Shown one piece after another: positions 7,334-15,864 of a DNA stretch of 64,000 bases. The stretch lies in NCBI GenBank assembly GCA_963738625.1, contig CAVTXH010000003.1, positions 62,001 to 126,000 of the forward strand. Direction: 5' to 3'. The position numbers and the translations under genes are program-made. The notes below the pieces were generated by a model. The model saw only the letters and a program-made list of their open reading frames with translations, was not told the origin of the DNA and ran no database searches. This DNA comes from UBA7672 sp963738625. Its GTDB lineage: Bacteria > Pseudomonadota > Alphaproteobacteria > Caulobacterales > Hyphomonadaceae. How positions within the stretch are numbered: the stretch's first letter is position 1; the number at the start of each line of letters is the position of its first letter.

Positions 7334-9523
7334 CTATTGCGCCATCGGCTGGACGAGCTGGCCATTTTCCCAGCGACCGGCCTGCACAACCTGGCCGTCC
7401 GCCGACCACACCACGCCGATGCCGTTGCGCACGCCATTGCGCATTTCGCCTTCATAGCGCTGGCCGTTCGAGAAGGTCAGAACGCCACGCGCGGCGCCGG
7501 TATCGCCTGACTCCAGTCCGGCGAAGGTATCGCCGTTCTTCCAGTAGGTGACGCCGTAGCCGCTGGTCCGGTCGCCCGCGTGTTCGCCCTCATAGCGGAG
7601 GACGCCAGCGCGCGCGTTGCCCGGATTGTTTGAGAACTCGTAGACGCCGAGGCCGGAGGATTGGCCGTTGCGGATCTCGCCGCGATAGCGGTCGCCCGAC
7701 GTTTGGGCGTCGCCGCTGACGCGGGAGCCGAGCCCGTTGGGCGCGCCGCCTGAAATCTGCGTCTCGAACTTGTCGCCGTCGGCGGCAACGATGCTGCGAA
7801 CGTTGGGAGCGGAGGACGCCTGCGATGCGGTGTCACGCGCATTCGAAGCGCGCGCATTGGCGGTCTGCTGGGCGCGACGCGCAGCTTCCGCCGCAAGTCT
7901 CACTTCGCCCGAGATCGAGTCGAGACTGTAGGCTGTCGTCGTCGTCCGGCCGAGGCGAGAGACTGCCGCCCGTGCGTCGGCGACGCGGGCGCCGGCGGGG
8001 AAGCTGGCCAGATAGCTCTGATAGGCCGCGGCTGTGCCGGTGTTCTCGGCCTTCTCCCATGCGAGCTGTTCAGCCGTACGCTTGAGGTCGCCGGGGGCGA
8101 GTTCGTCGGGATTGGCCGGCACAGTGTTCTTGGCGGCTGCGATGGCGGCTTGCGCAGCCTCGCGACGCTGCCTGTCGGCAGCTTCGGCGATCTCGGTGGC
8201 GGTGCGCGGCTGGGTCGTTGGAAGCGCGGCGGCGGGCGTCTTGGCGGTGGCCGAAGGCGTGACAGACGTCGCCGCGGCGATGATCGGTTGCGACGGAGCA
8301 GGCTTGACCGGCGCCGGGGCAGGCGCGGCGGCAAGCTGTGACCGGGTTGGAGCCGGCGCGGGGGCTATCGTCTTGCCCTCTGCAATTGCCTGCTTCTGAA
8401 TCAGGTCGCTGAAGCTGCGCAGATCGCGCGGCGCCGCACTCGACAACATCGGAGCGGGCTTGCGCTTCAGGCTCGCAAACTGGCGAATGGCTGCAACTGT
8501 TGTGCTGCTGCCCTTGCCGTCGATCTTGCCGGAATAGAGTTCGAGCGCCTGGAGGCCACGCTGGATCTCTTCGATCGCCTGCGTGCGTTCCGTACTCAGC
8601 GACGCGAGTCGCTCGCGCGCCGACGGCGCCATCAGGCCCGGCGCCGGACCATCATCGGGGAAGTCCTTGAGGTAGGATGTGTAGGCGATCTCGTTGTCGG
8701 CGGTGACTGCGTCGACCCACGCCTGCGCATCGAGCACGCGCAGGAGCGAACGCGCCGTGTCGGCGGTGCTGCTTCTCGGGAAGCTGCTGATGTGGGCGCG
8801 GAGCGTTGTAGGCTCGCTGCGATCGACCTGCGCCCAGCCTGCTTCGGACTCCTCGGTGTCCACGAACCCGGCGGTGGGAACACCTTCGCCTTCGGCGGCA
8901 GCAGGATCGGCCGCGGACGTTGCAACAGCGGCTTCGAGCGTTTCCTTCGCCTTGGCGCCGCGCCAGCTGAACGGATCGACAAACCAGACGCCGGCGCCGG
9001 CAAGCACCAGCACGCCGGCCGCGACGATCGGGGCAAGAGCGACCGAGCGCTCGCGTTCGATATATTCCGGCTTCTCTGCACCGATGATCGGCTGGCGCTT
9101 CTTCGGTTGCTTGGGCGCGATGGGGCGCGAACCCGGCGCGCCGGCGAACAGCCGCACCGCCTGCACCACGCGGCGCCAGCTCGCATCGTCCCGCTCGCCG
9201 GACCACAGGCTGAGGTCGACGACCTCGACCTGGTCGAACGGACGCGGCGGAGACGCGCTGTCGATGCGCGTCTGGATCAGCTTGTTCTTGTAAAGGCCGG
9301 TGGCGGCCTCGGAGCGTACAAACTCCGATCCGCGAGAATAGGCCGACCAGACGACGAGAATCGCTCCCGCCGACCCGAGTTTCTGGTCGAGCGCAGCCCG
9401 GCTGTCGCCATCAGGCTCGGATGGATCCCACCAGACATCCCACCCCTCGAATTGAAGGGTTTCAGCCAGTGGACGAACCCGCTCATGGTCTTCGCGGGCG
9501 TAAGAAATATACACGTCGGTCAT
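7334..9523 (-). CDS. TIR domain protein with TM helix, peptidoglycan-binding-like domain and MORN repeats
   Basis: A 729-residue protein. Residues 1-125 are a TIR domain (MTDVYISYARED, VWWDPSEPDGD, ILVVWSAYSRGSEFVRSEAATG). The SEFVRSE glutamates match the position of the catalytic Glu of NADase TIRs. Residues 161-180 form one transmembrane helix. Beyond it: two fP-type repeats (AYTSYLKDFPDDG near 280; AYQSYLASFPAGA near 500), a PG_binding_1-like unit at 314-350 (IQRGLQALELYSGKIDG...TTVAAIRQF), an Ala/Pro-rich linker at 386-440, a helical segment, and MORN-like repeats at about 612-722 (YRGEIRNGQSSGLGVYEF, RYEGEMRNGVRNGIG). The predicted topology puts TIR in the cytoplasm and the rest in the periplasm. 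ATG 9523 is preferred over 9553 because it opens the TIR domain directly. It may share a transcript with the histidine kinase 178 bp upstream. Whether it is defence, signalling or envelope-related is unknown. Confidence 0.85.
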   Translation of the reverse strand: MTDVYISYAREDHERVRPLAETLQFEGWDVWWDPSEPDGDSRAALDQKLGSAGAILVVWSAYSRGSEFVRSEAATGLYKNKLIQTRIDSASPPRPFDQVEVVDLSLWSGERDDASWRRVVQAVRLFAGAPGSRPIAPKQPKKRQPIIGAEKPEYIERERSVALAPIVAAGVLVLAGAGVWFVDPFSWRGAKAKETLEAAVATSAADPAAAEGEGVPTAGFVDTEESEAGWAQVDRSEPTTLRAHISSFPRSSTADTARSLLRVLDAQAWVDAVTADNEIAYTSYLKDFPDDGPAPGLMAPSARERLASLSTERTQAIEEIQRGLQALELYSGKIDGKGSSTTVAAIRQFASLKRKPAPMLSSAAPRDLRSFSDLIQKQAIAEGKTIAPAPAPTRSQLAAAPAPAPVKPAPSQPIIAAATSVTPSATAKTPAAALPTTQPRTATEIAEAADRQRREAAQAAIAAAKNTVPANPDELAPGDLKRTAEQLAWEKAENTGTAAAYQSYLASFPAGARVADARAAVSRLGRTTTTAYSLDSISGEVRLAAEAARRAQQTANARASNARDTASQASSAPNVRSIVAADGDKFETQISGGAPNGLGSRVSGDAQTSGDRYRGEIRNGQSSGLGVYEFSNNPGNARAGVLRYEGEHAGDRTSGYGVTYWKNGDTFAGLESGDTGAARGVLTFSNGQRYEGEMRNGVRNGIGVVWSADGQVVQAGRWENGQLVQPMAQ

Positions 9524-9701
9524 GGCCGCCCCTCTGGGCCGCCCCCGCCACACCCCCTACTAGCAGCCTCTGAAGCGCTTGTGGAGATGCGGCGCATGCG
9601 GCCGATGCAAGTTCCATTAAAAAGACTTGGATGAAAGCGGTTCTTAGCGCCGGGCGCGACCCGGGCAATTGAAAAACGCCTTCCCAGCACGTTCAAGTCC
9701 C

Positions 9702-11015
9702 CTACTTCCGCTCCTCGGGAAAGAACACAGCGATGGTGGATCCCCCGCCTTCCCGACTTTCGATATCGAGCCGGCCCCCGTGCAGTTCCGCGAAAGCACG
9801 CACGACCGAAAGCCCGAGTCCAGCGCCCTTCTGCCGCTTGCCGGCCTCCCCCTGCTCGAAAGCGCGGGAAAGGCGGGTCAATTCCTCCGGACTGATGCCG
9901 GCGCCGGTATCCGATACAGCAAGAAGCGCGCCCCCCTGCGCCTCTATTGCGGCGACCGTCACACGGCCCCCGGCAGGAGTAAATTTGAGCCCGTTAGAGA
10001 TCAAGTTCAAAGCAATCTGGCGGACGGCCTTGGAATCCGCGAAAGCCTCGACGTCATCGTCGGGATTGCCCAGTTCCAGCTCCACAGACTTGCGGGCGGC
10101 CTCGTCCTTCATGAACTGCACGGCCTCCGCGGCAAGGTCGGTAAGGCTTACGACGTCGCGGTAAATCTCGTACCGGCCGGCTTCAAGGCGAGCGAGATCA
10201 AGCACGTCGTCGACGATCAGGCTGAGATTGCGGCCGCCCTCGTGAATGAGGCCGGCATATTCCTGATAGCGAGCCGGCAGCGGTCCGAAAACCGAATTCC
10301 GCATCATCTCCGCAAAACCCAGGATGGCGTTCAGCGGCGTGCGCAGTTCGTGGCTGGTTTGGGCGAAAAACGTCGTACGGGCGTCGAGCCGCGCATTGGC
10401 CGCTTCGGCTTCGGCGCGCGCCTGCTGCAGAGCGGTTTCGGCAGATTTCGTGCGGGTTTCAAGCTGCTTGATCCTGAGCTGGGTTTCCGGATCGGTCCCG
10501 CGCCCCGCAACCTGCCGGGGCGCTCCGGCGGTTACGCCACGCCCACGGGCGGACTGGCTCGCCGTAATGGCGGCCATGACCCCGACCATCGCAACGCCGC
10601 ATGCGCCATATGCCCTTTCGATCGCATCCGCGTGCGACGGCTCCAGCCACGATCCTCGCGAGCTGGCGACCGCTGCGAAGCCGAGTCCGAGCACCGCGAA
10701 GACAGCAGTCTCAATCGTAAGCCTTGCCCCGCCTGCCCACGCCACCGCCACGCCAACCGCGAACAGCACGACCAGCGACGAGGCGACGCCGCCCGTGCTG
10801 GCCGTCGCAGCCGTTGCAAGAACGATCCAAAATGCCGACTCAAGTTCAGCGGTTCGCTCGACGGTGGTGGAACCGCGCACAAATGTTCCAACGAGGGGCG
10901 GCAGAAGAGCGCAGGCCCACACACCCAGACTGAGCCCTAATGGCACAGCCATAAACACGCCCCACGCTGCGGCAAGGGACGCCAGGACCACCCAGATTGC
11001 GCGAGGAGCTGTCAT
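9702..11015 (-). CDS. Membrane sensor histidine kinase (PleC/DivJ-like core)
   Basis: A 437-residue protein. Residues 7-155 hold about five or six hydrophobic helices with no large periplasmic domain. A coiled coil follows (about 178-212, KQLETRTKSAETALQQ...). The H box is SHELRTPLNAILGFAEMM with phosphoacceptor His222, then FGPL, typical of alphaproteobacterial PleC/DivJ-type kinases. The catalytic domain has an N box NLISNGLKFT (about 337-346), G1 DTGAG (369-373) and G2 GAGLGL (397-402). The N box carries Gly where Ala is usual (SNG rather than SNA). No response regulator is adjacent. The TIR gene lies 178 bp downstream on the same strand, so a shared transcript is possible. Confidence 0.9.
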   Translation of the reverse strand: MTAPRAIWVVLASLAAAWGVFMAVPLGLSLGVWACALLPPLVGTFVRGSTTVERTAELESAFWIVLATAATASTGGVASSLVVLFAVGVAVAWAGGARLTIETAVFAVLGLGFAAVASSRGSWLEPSHADAIERAYGACGVAMVGVMAAITASQSARGRGVTAGAPRQVAGRGTDPETQLRIKQLETRTKSAETALQQARAEAEAANARLDARTTFFAQTSHELRTPLNAILGFAEMMRNSVFGPLPARYQEYAGLIHEGGRNLSLIVDDVLDLARLEAGRYEIYRDVVSLTDLAAEAVQFMKDEAARKSVELELGNPDDDVEAFADSKAVRQIALNLISNGLKFTPAGGRVTVAAIEAQGGALLAVSDTGAGISPEELTRLSRAFEQGEAGKRQKGAGLGLSVVRAFAELHGGRLDIESREGGGSTIAVFFPEERK

Positions 11016-11183
11016 TTCTGGCAGCCCCCGGACGGGTTAAGGCTTGTAGGCCGCACTTGCATCGATCATCCTAACCGCGCGTAAATGAATCGCGGCGCAA
11101 CCTGCATTTGGAAGCACATTGCGGGCCGCGTCTGTTACGCTGACGTTTCCCTGCGACCACCCAGAGTACTGTCGGAGGACTCC

Positions 11184-12182
11184 ATGCGTTCCGAAACTTG
11201 GCTTTGCGCCACTGCACTTGTCCTTGCCTTCGCCACGCCGGTCTTCGCCCAGGCTCCTGCAGCCTCTGGGCAGACCCGGCTCCTTCCCTCTGCCGCCGCC
11301 GCCTATGGCGAGTATCAGAGCGAAGTCTCCACTATCCAGGCCGCCCCGCTGAAGGGCGCGAACGAGCTGGACAAGGCCCTTAACACTTTCGGGGCCCAGA
11401 ACCCCGATCAACTCTCCTCCGGCTGGATCGCCTACTCGGCGATGGTTGCCGCTCAGGACAAAGACTTTGCCGCCGCCGTTCGCGACATCGACGGTTACTA
11501 CGGCCGCGACCGCGTCATGACCGGCATGCGCAATGACGTAGGCTACGCCCGCACGCTGAAAGGCGGCGAGAAAGCCCTGCAAGGCGCGCTCCAGGCCAAC
11601 TCGCGCGACGCCGGCCGCATCTCGAGCGCCGCCGCCTTCGTGAAAACCCAAGCCTACAAGCTGCAGGACGTCGCATGGGGCAAGTCGCGCCTCAAGGACG
11701 CTGGCGGTGTCGCCAACAAGCTGAAGGTCAACGCCAAGACCGTGAAGCCGATCGCCGACGCCGCGCAGAAGATGTTTGCCGGTCCGGACCTCAACGTCGT
11801 GCTGGCCAGCGCCTCTGCTGCGCCGAGCGACTCCGTTTGGGACAAGATCTCGGTCTTTACGGCAAGCGCCCCGGCCGCCGCTCTCTCGACCCTCTCGCCG
11901 GCCGCCTCTTCGTCCGCGATGAAGGTCGATCCCAAGCGTGAAAGCACGGCCAACCGCATCGTGACGCTCGCGGCGTTCCACGTTCTCGAAGCCGAGAACA
12001 CCAACAAGGACGACGTGAAGGCCGCGATGAAGGACAAGCCGACCTTCGATTGCATCGACTGGTCTCAGCTCCAGCTCCAGGCCTGCGTTTCGGCGGCCTA
12101 CACCCGCGCCGACCTTTCGTTCTGCCTCGCCGAGCATGCGATCGGCGACGCCGGCGCCTGCTTCTCGAACGTCGCGAAGTAG
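11184..12182 (+). CDS. Hypothetical exported protein (332 aa)
   Basis: Begins MRSETWLCATALVLAFATPVFAQAPA, a clean Sec signal peptide with an AQA-type cleavage site. ATG 11184 is 6 bases after a good GGAGGA site, so it is preferred over the longer frame from 11085. The mature protein is mostly helical and Ala/Lys-rich, with a late cysteine cluster (FDCIDWSQLQLQACVSAAY...FCLAEH...GACF, four Cys in the last 50 residues) that suggests periplasmic disulphides. No known domain was recognised. A very strong terminator follows. Confidence 0.75.
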   Translation: MRSETWLCATALVLAFATPVFAQAPAASGQTRLLPSAAAAYGEYQSEVSTIQAAPLKGANELDKALNTFGAQNPDQLSSGWIAYSAMVAAQDKDFAAAVRDIDGYYGRDRVMTGMRNDVGYARTLKGGEKALQGALQANSRDAGRISSAAAFVKTQAYKLQDVAWGKSRLKDAGGVANKLKVNAKTVKPIADAAQKMFAGPDLNVVLASASAAPSDSVWDKISVFTASAPAAALSTLSPAASSSAMKVDPKRESTANRIVTLAAFHVLEAENTNKDDVKAAMKDKPTFDCIDWSQLQLQACVSAAYTRADLSFCLAEHAIGDAGACFSNVAK

Positions 12183-12207
12183 ACCGCACCATCTGATCTC
12201 GACTTCG

Positions 12208-12241
12208 AACCGCCCCGGCTCATCACCGGGGCGGTTTGTTT
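12208..12241 (+). terminator. Rho-independent terminator
   Basis: Perfect 11-bp stem AACCGCCCCGG (12208-12218) / CCGGGGCGGTT (12226-12236), 7-nt loop, followed by TGTTTTG. It lies 26 bp after the stop of the exported protein gene. Confidence 0.92.
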
Positions 12242-12429
12242 TGCACGTCAGCCGTCAACGCGCACGGCCTGCGCGCTGGTGTCGGCAACAGGATTGATGT
12301 CGCCAGTGCGCCCGGGAAGCTTACCGGGCTGTCAGGCTCGTCTTTCAAGATGTCAGCCTGCTGACGCGTCGAAAAAATCTCATCGCCAAACCGATTTATC
12401 GTCGCGCAGAAGCGCACTAATCATGGTGC

Positions 12430-13314
12430 ATGGTGAAGCCCTTGCCGCCGCTGAACGCCGTCCGCGCCTTCGAGGCCGCCTCGCGTCATCTCAACCTTTC
12501 GCGCGCTGCGGAGGAGTTGGGGGTGACGCAGGGCGCCATCTCGAAGCAGGTAATCGCGCTCGAGGACTTCATCGGCGCACAGCTCTTCCATCGCGAACCC
12601 GGCGGCCTGCGCCTGACCAATGAGGGCGGCTCGCTGAAGGAGGCGATCGAGCCTGCGTTTACGACGCTTTCCGAGGCTTTCTCGCGCTATTCGCGCCGCC
12701 CGCCCCGCTCCAATGTCTGCCGGATCTCCACCACGGCCTCGTTCGCCTCGCAGTTCCTTGTGCCCCGGCTGGGCATGTTCCGCGACCGGTTTCCTGGCGT
12801 GGACCTCGAATTCCTTACCACTATCCGCCTGGTCGACCTCAGCAAGGAGGAGTTCGACATCGCCGTGCGTTATGGCGGCGGGCAGTATGATGGCGTGATC
12901 TCGATGCCGCTGAGCGAGCCTGTCCTGATTCCTGTCTGCACGCCGCAGGTGCTCGCCGAAGGCGGCGACAGTCTCGCGACCCTGCTTGCGTCTGCGCGGC
13001 GCATCCAGTGCTCCGCCTACAATGAGTGGCGCGACTGGGCCGAGATGGAGAAGTTCGACCTGTCCGGCGTCGGGCCGACCATCGTGATCGAGGAGTTCCA
13101 GGTCGCGCTGATGGCGGCGCTGGCGCATCAGGGCCTCGCCCTGCTGCCGGAAATTCTCGTGCGCGACCGGATGAAGCGGGGCGAGCTGGTGACATTCTCG
13201 CCAACGCGCGTGAAGACCGACTACAACTTTTACATAGTCCACACGCCCAACGCGTCGCGCCGGCCGATCGTGCCGGAAGTCATTGCGTGGCTGAAGTCGG
13301 AAGCTACGAGCTGA
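12430..13314 (+). CDS. LysR-family transcriptional regulator, GcvA type
   Basis: A 294-residue LysR regulator. The N-terminal winged helix-turn-helix reads PLNAVRAFEAASRHLNLSRAAEELGVTQGAISKQV, followed by LEDFIGAQLFHRE and GLRLTNEGG. The effector domain opens RISTTASFASQFLVPRLGMFRDRFPGVDLEF and contains DLSKEEFDIAVRYGGG, the pattern of the GcvA/AmpR-like subgroup. Such proteins control a divergent or nearby gene in response to a small ligand. No divergently oriented partner is present here, because the upstream neighbour runs on the same strand and ends in a strong terminator. The target is therefore unknown. Confidence 0.92.
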   Translation: MVKPLPPLNAVRAFEAASRHLNLSRAAEELGVTQGAISKQVIALEDFIGAQLFHREPGGLRLTNEGGSLKEAIEPAFTTLSEAFSRYSRRPPRSNVCRISTTASFASQFLVPRLGMFRDRFPGVDLEFLTTIRLVDLSKEEFDIAVRYGGGQYDGVISMPLSEPVLIPVCTPQVLAEGGDSLATLLASARRIQCSAYNEWRDWAEMEKFDLSGVGPTIVIEEFQVALMAALAHQGLALLPEILVRDRMKRGELVTFSPTRVKTDYNFYIVHTPNASRRPIVPEVIAWLKSEATS

Positions 13315-13571
13315 GCGCAAACGCAGCTACGTTCTTTCCAGCGTAAGTGACGAGCGGCGGCGGTTTCGCGCTGCGCTCTCTGCATGCGAGCTCGAAGAGA
13401 GTCTTTCGCGTGACAATAGCGTCGTTGGTTCAAGGGAAAGGTTCAGGCATATGCCCATGACTTTTCCTCATGACGTCCCTCACTGCTTCTCGATTCCCGA
13501 AAGCTCCCTTCTGCTGCATCTAGTACTCAGCCCGCACAGACGGGTGCTGCATAACAAGAAGGACTCTCCCC

Positions 13572-13931
13572 ATGACCACACCGAACACAAAGAGGCTCGC
13601 TGTCGCTCTCCTCGTTATGGCCGGCACGTTTGTCGTCGCTCCCGCAAGCCGGGCCGAGCACAAGCCCGACCGCGCGATTTCGTCGGTGCAGGCCAGCAAC
13701 ATCGTGAAGGTCGCCTTTGCGTACGACCCCACCGCGTCCGCGCAGAAGATCTACAGCGATCTCCAGGCAGCCGCCGGCGTGGCCTGCAAGTATGAGGACG
13801 CGCGCACGATAAGGATCCGCATGCTCGAGCAGCGGTGCGTCAGGCAGATGGTCGCATCGGGCGTCGCCCAGTTCGACCGCAGCGACATCGCGCAGCTCCA
13901 CAAGGGCAGGATCGCGGTCGCCAACCGCTGA
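13572..13931 (+). CDS. urcA: UrcA family protein
   Basis: A 119-residue exported protein. The signal peptide is LAVALLVMAGTFVVAPASRA (about residues 9-28). The mature part has the UrcA pattern: VKVAFAYDPTASAQKIYSDLQAAAGVACKY, then RCVRQMVASGVAQF, with two cysteines (VACKYED, EQRCVRQ) expected to pair in the periplasm. UrcA proteins are common in Caulobacterales and Sphingomonadales and are of unknown function. Ribosome-binding purines (AAGAAGGA) precede the ATG by about 9 bases. A terminator-like hairpin lies downstream at 14085-14120. Confidence 0.85.
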   Translation: MTTPNTKRLAVALLVMAGTFVVAPASRAEHKPDRAISSVQASNIVKVAFAYDPTASAQKIYSDLQAAAGVACKYEDARTIRIRMLEQRCVRQMVASGVAQFDRSDIAQLHKGRIAVANR

Positions 13932-14084
13932 TCCGCAGCGGACGGGACCGGCCCAACAAGGAGTAGAAGACGACACTGCTCCCCGCGCGGACGCATCGGA
14001 GGCGGCGGAACCCCTTCCCGCCGTTTTCCGGACATTCCTGCAGCCGGACCCGTCTGCTGCAACTAGATGCCTCCGGACGGCATA

Positions 14085-14121
14085 GGCGGCGTGAGGAAAA
14101 GAAACGCCCACGCCGCCTTTA
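14085..14121 (+). terminator. Probable rho-independent terminator after urcA
   Basis: 9-bp stem GGCGGCGTG (14085-14093) / CACGCCGCC (14109-14117) with a 15-nt loop, followed by TTTATCTT. It argues that the sufE reading frame does not begin as far upstream as position 14067. Confidence 0.65.
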
Positions 14122-14159
14122 TCTTGCCTCCCGGCCCCGCCCGCGCCATGTCGTGCGGC

Positions 14160-14582
14160 ATGAGCGTCGTCACACAGGCCGAGAAGCTGCGCGAGGATTT
14201 TGCCTTCCTGAGCGATTGGGAGGAGCGGTTCACGCATCTTATCGACCTCGGCAAGGCGCTGCCGCAGCTCGCCGACCACGAGTACAACGAGATGAACAAG
14301 GTGCGCGGCTGTTCCAGCCAGGTGTGGCTGGTGTCGGAGCCTTCGCCTGACGAGCCCGGCGCCATCCGGTTTCGCGGCGCCTCCGATGCGCTGATCGTGT
14401 CCGGCCTCGTTGCGATGCTGCTGCAGATCTTCTCCGACCAGCAGCCCGCCGACATTCTCGCCTTCGACGCCGAGCGGTTCTTTCGCGAGATCGGCGTGTC
14501 CGATGCGCTGACGCCCCAGCGCTCCAACGGTCTTCGCTCCATGCTGCAGCGTATCCGGTCGGCGGCTCAGGCGGCGTCATAG
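14160..14582 (+). CDS. sufE: SufE family cysteine desulfurase activator
   Basis: A 140-residue protein with the SufE core: FAFLSDWEERFTHLIDLGKALPQL, HEYNEMNKVRGCSSQVWLV (Cys of VRGCSSQVW is the sulfur acceptor) and DALIVSGLVAMLLQIFSDQQPADIL. SufE accepts persulfide sulfur from SufS for Fe-S cluster assembly in the cytoplasm. The rest of the suf operon is not in this window. ATG 14160 (MSVVTQ) or 14148 (MSCGMS) are both possible. The longer frame from 14067 overlaps the terminator hairpin and is rejected. Its 3' end overlaps the convergent DUF6456 gene by 16 bp. Confidence 0.92.
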   Translation: MSVVTQAEKLREDFAFLSDWEERFTHLIDLGKALPQLADHEYNEMNKVRGCSSQVWLVSEPSPDEPGAIRFRGASDALIVSGLVAMLLQIFSDQQPADILAFDAERFFREIGVSDALTPQRSNGLRSMLQRIRSAAQAAS

Positions 14583-15439
14583 GCGTCGGCGAGATTTTCG
14601 AGAGCGGCGCAGAGAGCAGCGCGCGTTTCGGCGCGGCCTGCGGCGCGGCGCTTGGCGAGAGTCTGGACTGAAGCGCGATCGATGCAGGCGCCCCAGGCGA
14701 GGGCAAAGGCGTCACCGCCCACTGCGGCCCTGGCGCGGGCGAGCCGAGCAGCGGCGGCGCGGGCGGCGTGGGAGAGGCCTCCGTCGCGGCCGCGGCGCCT
14801 TCTGCCGTCTGCAGCAGCGGCGTCCCAATCCATCGTGATGCGCGCCCCGCGCAGACTTTGCTCCGCATCCGTTATCAGCTGCAGCCCGGCGAGCGCCTGG
14901 CGCAGCGTCATCGGCCCCTCGCCCGCCCTCGCGCGGCGCGCGAGCCCTGCGAACCCGGCGCCGAGCCGCGTCGGGCGCGGAATCCCGATCGCTTCCAGCA
15001 GCCACGGCCCCGTCTTCGGTTGCTGCGGCGGCAGCGGCGTCTCCTCCATCTTCGCCTGCGTCGCGCCGCGCGTCACCGTCGTCGTCGCGCGCGTCGCCAT
15101 CGTCACCGCGACGCGCGGCGCGACGCTTATTGAGCGCGACGACGCAACATAACCGCCACCCTGCGCGGGTTCGATGCGCTGTTCGGCCGCCAGCAGGGCG
15201 ACGTCCGCCTGCGTCAGCCGTGCGAGCCGGCAGCCATGGCCGGCGGTGGTGACGATCCAGTCCTGCCGCCGCTGCACCAGCCGCCGGCCCGAGCGGGAGA
15301 GCTCGCGCAGCGCCTGCCGGATTCGGGCGGGATCGGGGGCCTGCGGAATCGTCGTCGCCGGAATCGTCGCCCCGTGAATCGTCGTCGCTGCGTCAAAAAT
15401 CGTCGTCGTCGTCGACGTCGTCGCTCTCGCCCCGCTCAT
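14567..15439 (-). CDS. DUF6456 family protein with Thr-rich low-complexity N-terminus
   Basis: A 290-residue protein. The C-terminal half (about 150-290) is the DUF6456 region: LARRARAGEGPMTLRQALAGLQL, ARITMDWDA, GGDAFALAWGACIDRASVQTLAKRR. Residues 35-75 are a small HTH-like domain (ARIRQALRELSRSGRRLV...DWIVTTAGHGCRLARLTQADVALL). The first 33 residues and a second stretch around 105-130 are Thr/Ala/Arg low complexity, encoded by ACG and ACGATT-type repeats. Its start overlaps the stop of the DnaA-IV-like gene by 4 bp (ATGA), so the two are translationally coupled. A DNA-related or regulatory role is inferred from the HTH region and the partner. Confidence 0.75.
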   Translation of the reverse strand: MSGARATTSTTTTIFDAATTIHGATIPATTIPQAPDPARIRQALRELSRSGRRLVQRRQDWIVTTAGHGCRLARLTQADVALLAAEQRIEPAQGGGYVASSRSISVAPRVAVTMATRATTTVTRGATQAKMEETPLPPQQPKTGPWLLEAIGIPRPTRLGAGFAGLARRARAGEGPMTLRQALAGLQLITDAEQSLRGARITMDWDAAAADGRRRRGRDGGLSHAARAAAARLARARAAVGGDAFALAWGACIDRASVQTLAKRRAAGRAETRAALCAALENLADAYDAA

Positions 15440-15780
15440 GCCGCGCGCTCCTCAGCCACGGGCGCCGGCGCCGAGATGCACGCGGCCTCCAGCGCCTCCA
15501 TCCAGCGGTCGAAGCGCGCATCCTCGCGCCGCTCCTCCAGCCGCGCGCAGGCGTGCGCAACGGTCGACCGGTCGCGCCCGAAGGCGGCGGCGACGCGGGC
15601 GAGGCTCATGCCGAATGCGGTGCGCGTGATGTAGTAGGCGATGGACCGCGCCGCCATTTCAGGCTGCATGCGCGTGTCTCCCTGCACCTGCTCCACGGAC
15701 ACGTTCAGCGCCGCAGCCACAATGTGCATGACGAGCCGCGCGCGGGCGCGGTCCTCGCCGGTATCCCAGGTCTGCTTCAT
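15436..15780 (-). CDS. Helix-turn-helix protein resembling DnaA domain IV
   Basis: A 114-residue protein. Residues 38-90 match the C-terminal DNA-binding domain of DnaA: RSIAYYITRTAFGMSLARVAAAFGRDRSTVAHACARLEERRED, to be compared with the DnaA signature FGGRDHTTVLHAC. It lacks the ATPase domain, so it cannot be the initiator. It is a stand-alone DnaA-box-type or similar DNA binder in the cytoplasm. An excellent AGGAGG ribosome-binding site lies 6-7 bases before the ATG. Two tandem palindromes lie 49-84 bp upstream and may be its own operators. It is coupled to DUF6456 by a 4-bp overlap. Confidence 0.82.
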   Translation of the reverse strand: MKQTWDTGEDRARARLVMHIVAAALNVSVEQVQGDTRMQPEMAARSIAYYITRTAFGMSLARVAAAFGRDRSTVAHACARLEERREDARFDRWMEALEAACISAPAPVAEERAA

Positions 15781-15828
15781 TCCAACCTCCTGTTTCGATG
15801 AGCCATCATCGCTCAGGTCCCGGAGGTG

Positions 15829-15864
15829 TAGGATGATTTTCCTAGTGATAGGATGATAGTCCTA
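15829..15864. promoter_or_regulatory. Two tandem TAGGA-N6-TCCTA palindromes, 20-bp period
   Basis: TAGGATGATTTTCCTA at 15829-15844 and TAGGATGATAGTCCTA at 15849-15864. Each is a 16-bp hyphenated palindrome with perfect 5-bp arms, and the two centres are exactly 20 bp (two helical turns) apart. They lie 49-84 bp upstream of the DnaA-IV-like start codon, in AT-richer DNA. This is the expected layout for cooperative binding of two dimers of a repressor, most simply the downstream HTH protein. Confidence 0.65.

Noticed and set aside
8792..9634. 280-codon plus-strand frame across the TIR gene
   Set aside because: Opposite strand of the TIR and TM domains, which are clearly coding on the minus strand.
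14067..14147. Extended N-terminus of sufE
   Set aside because: It overlaps the probable urcA terminator hairpin and has no similarity to SufE; starts at 14148/14160 are preferred.
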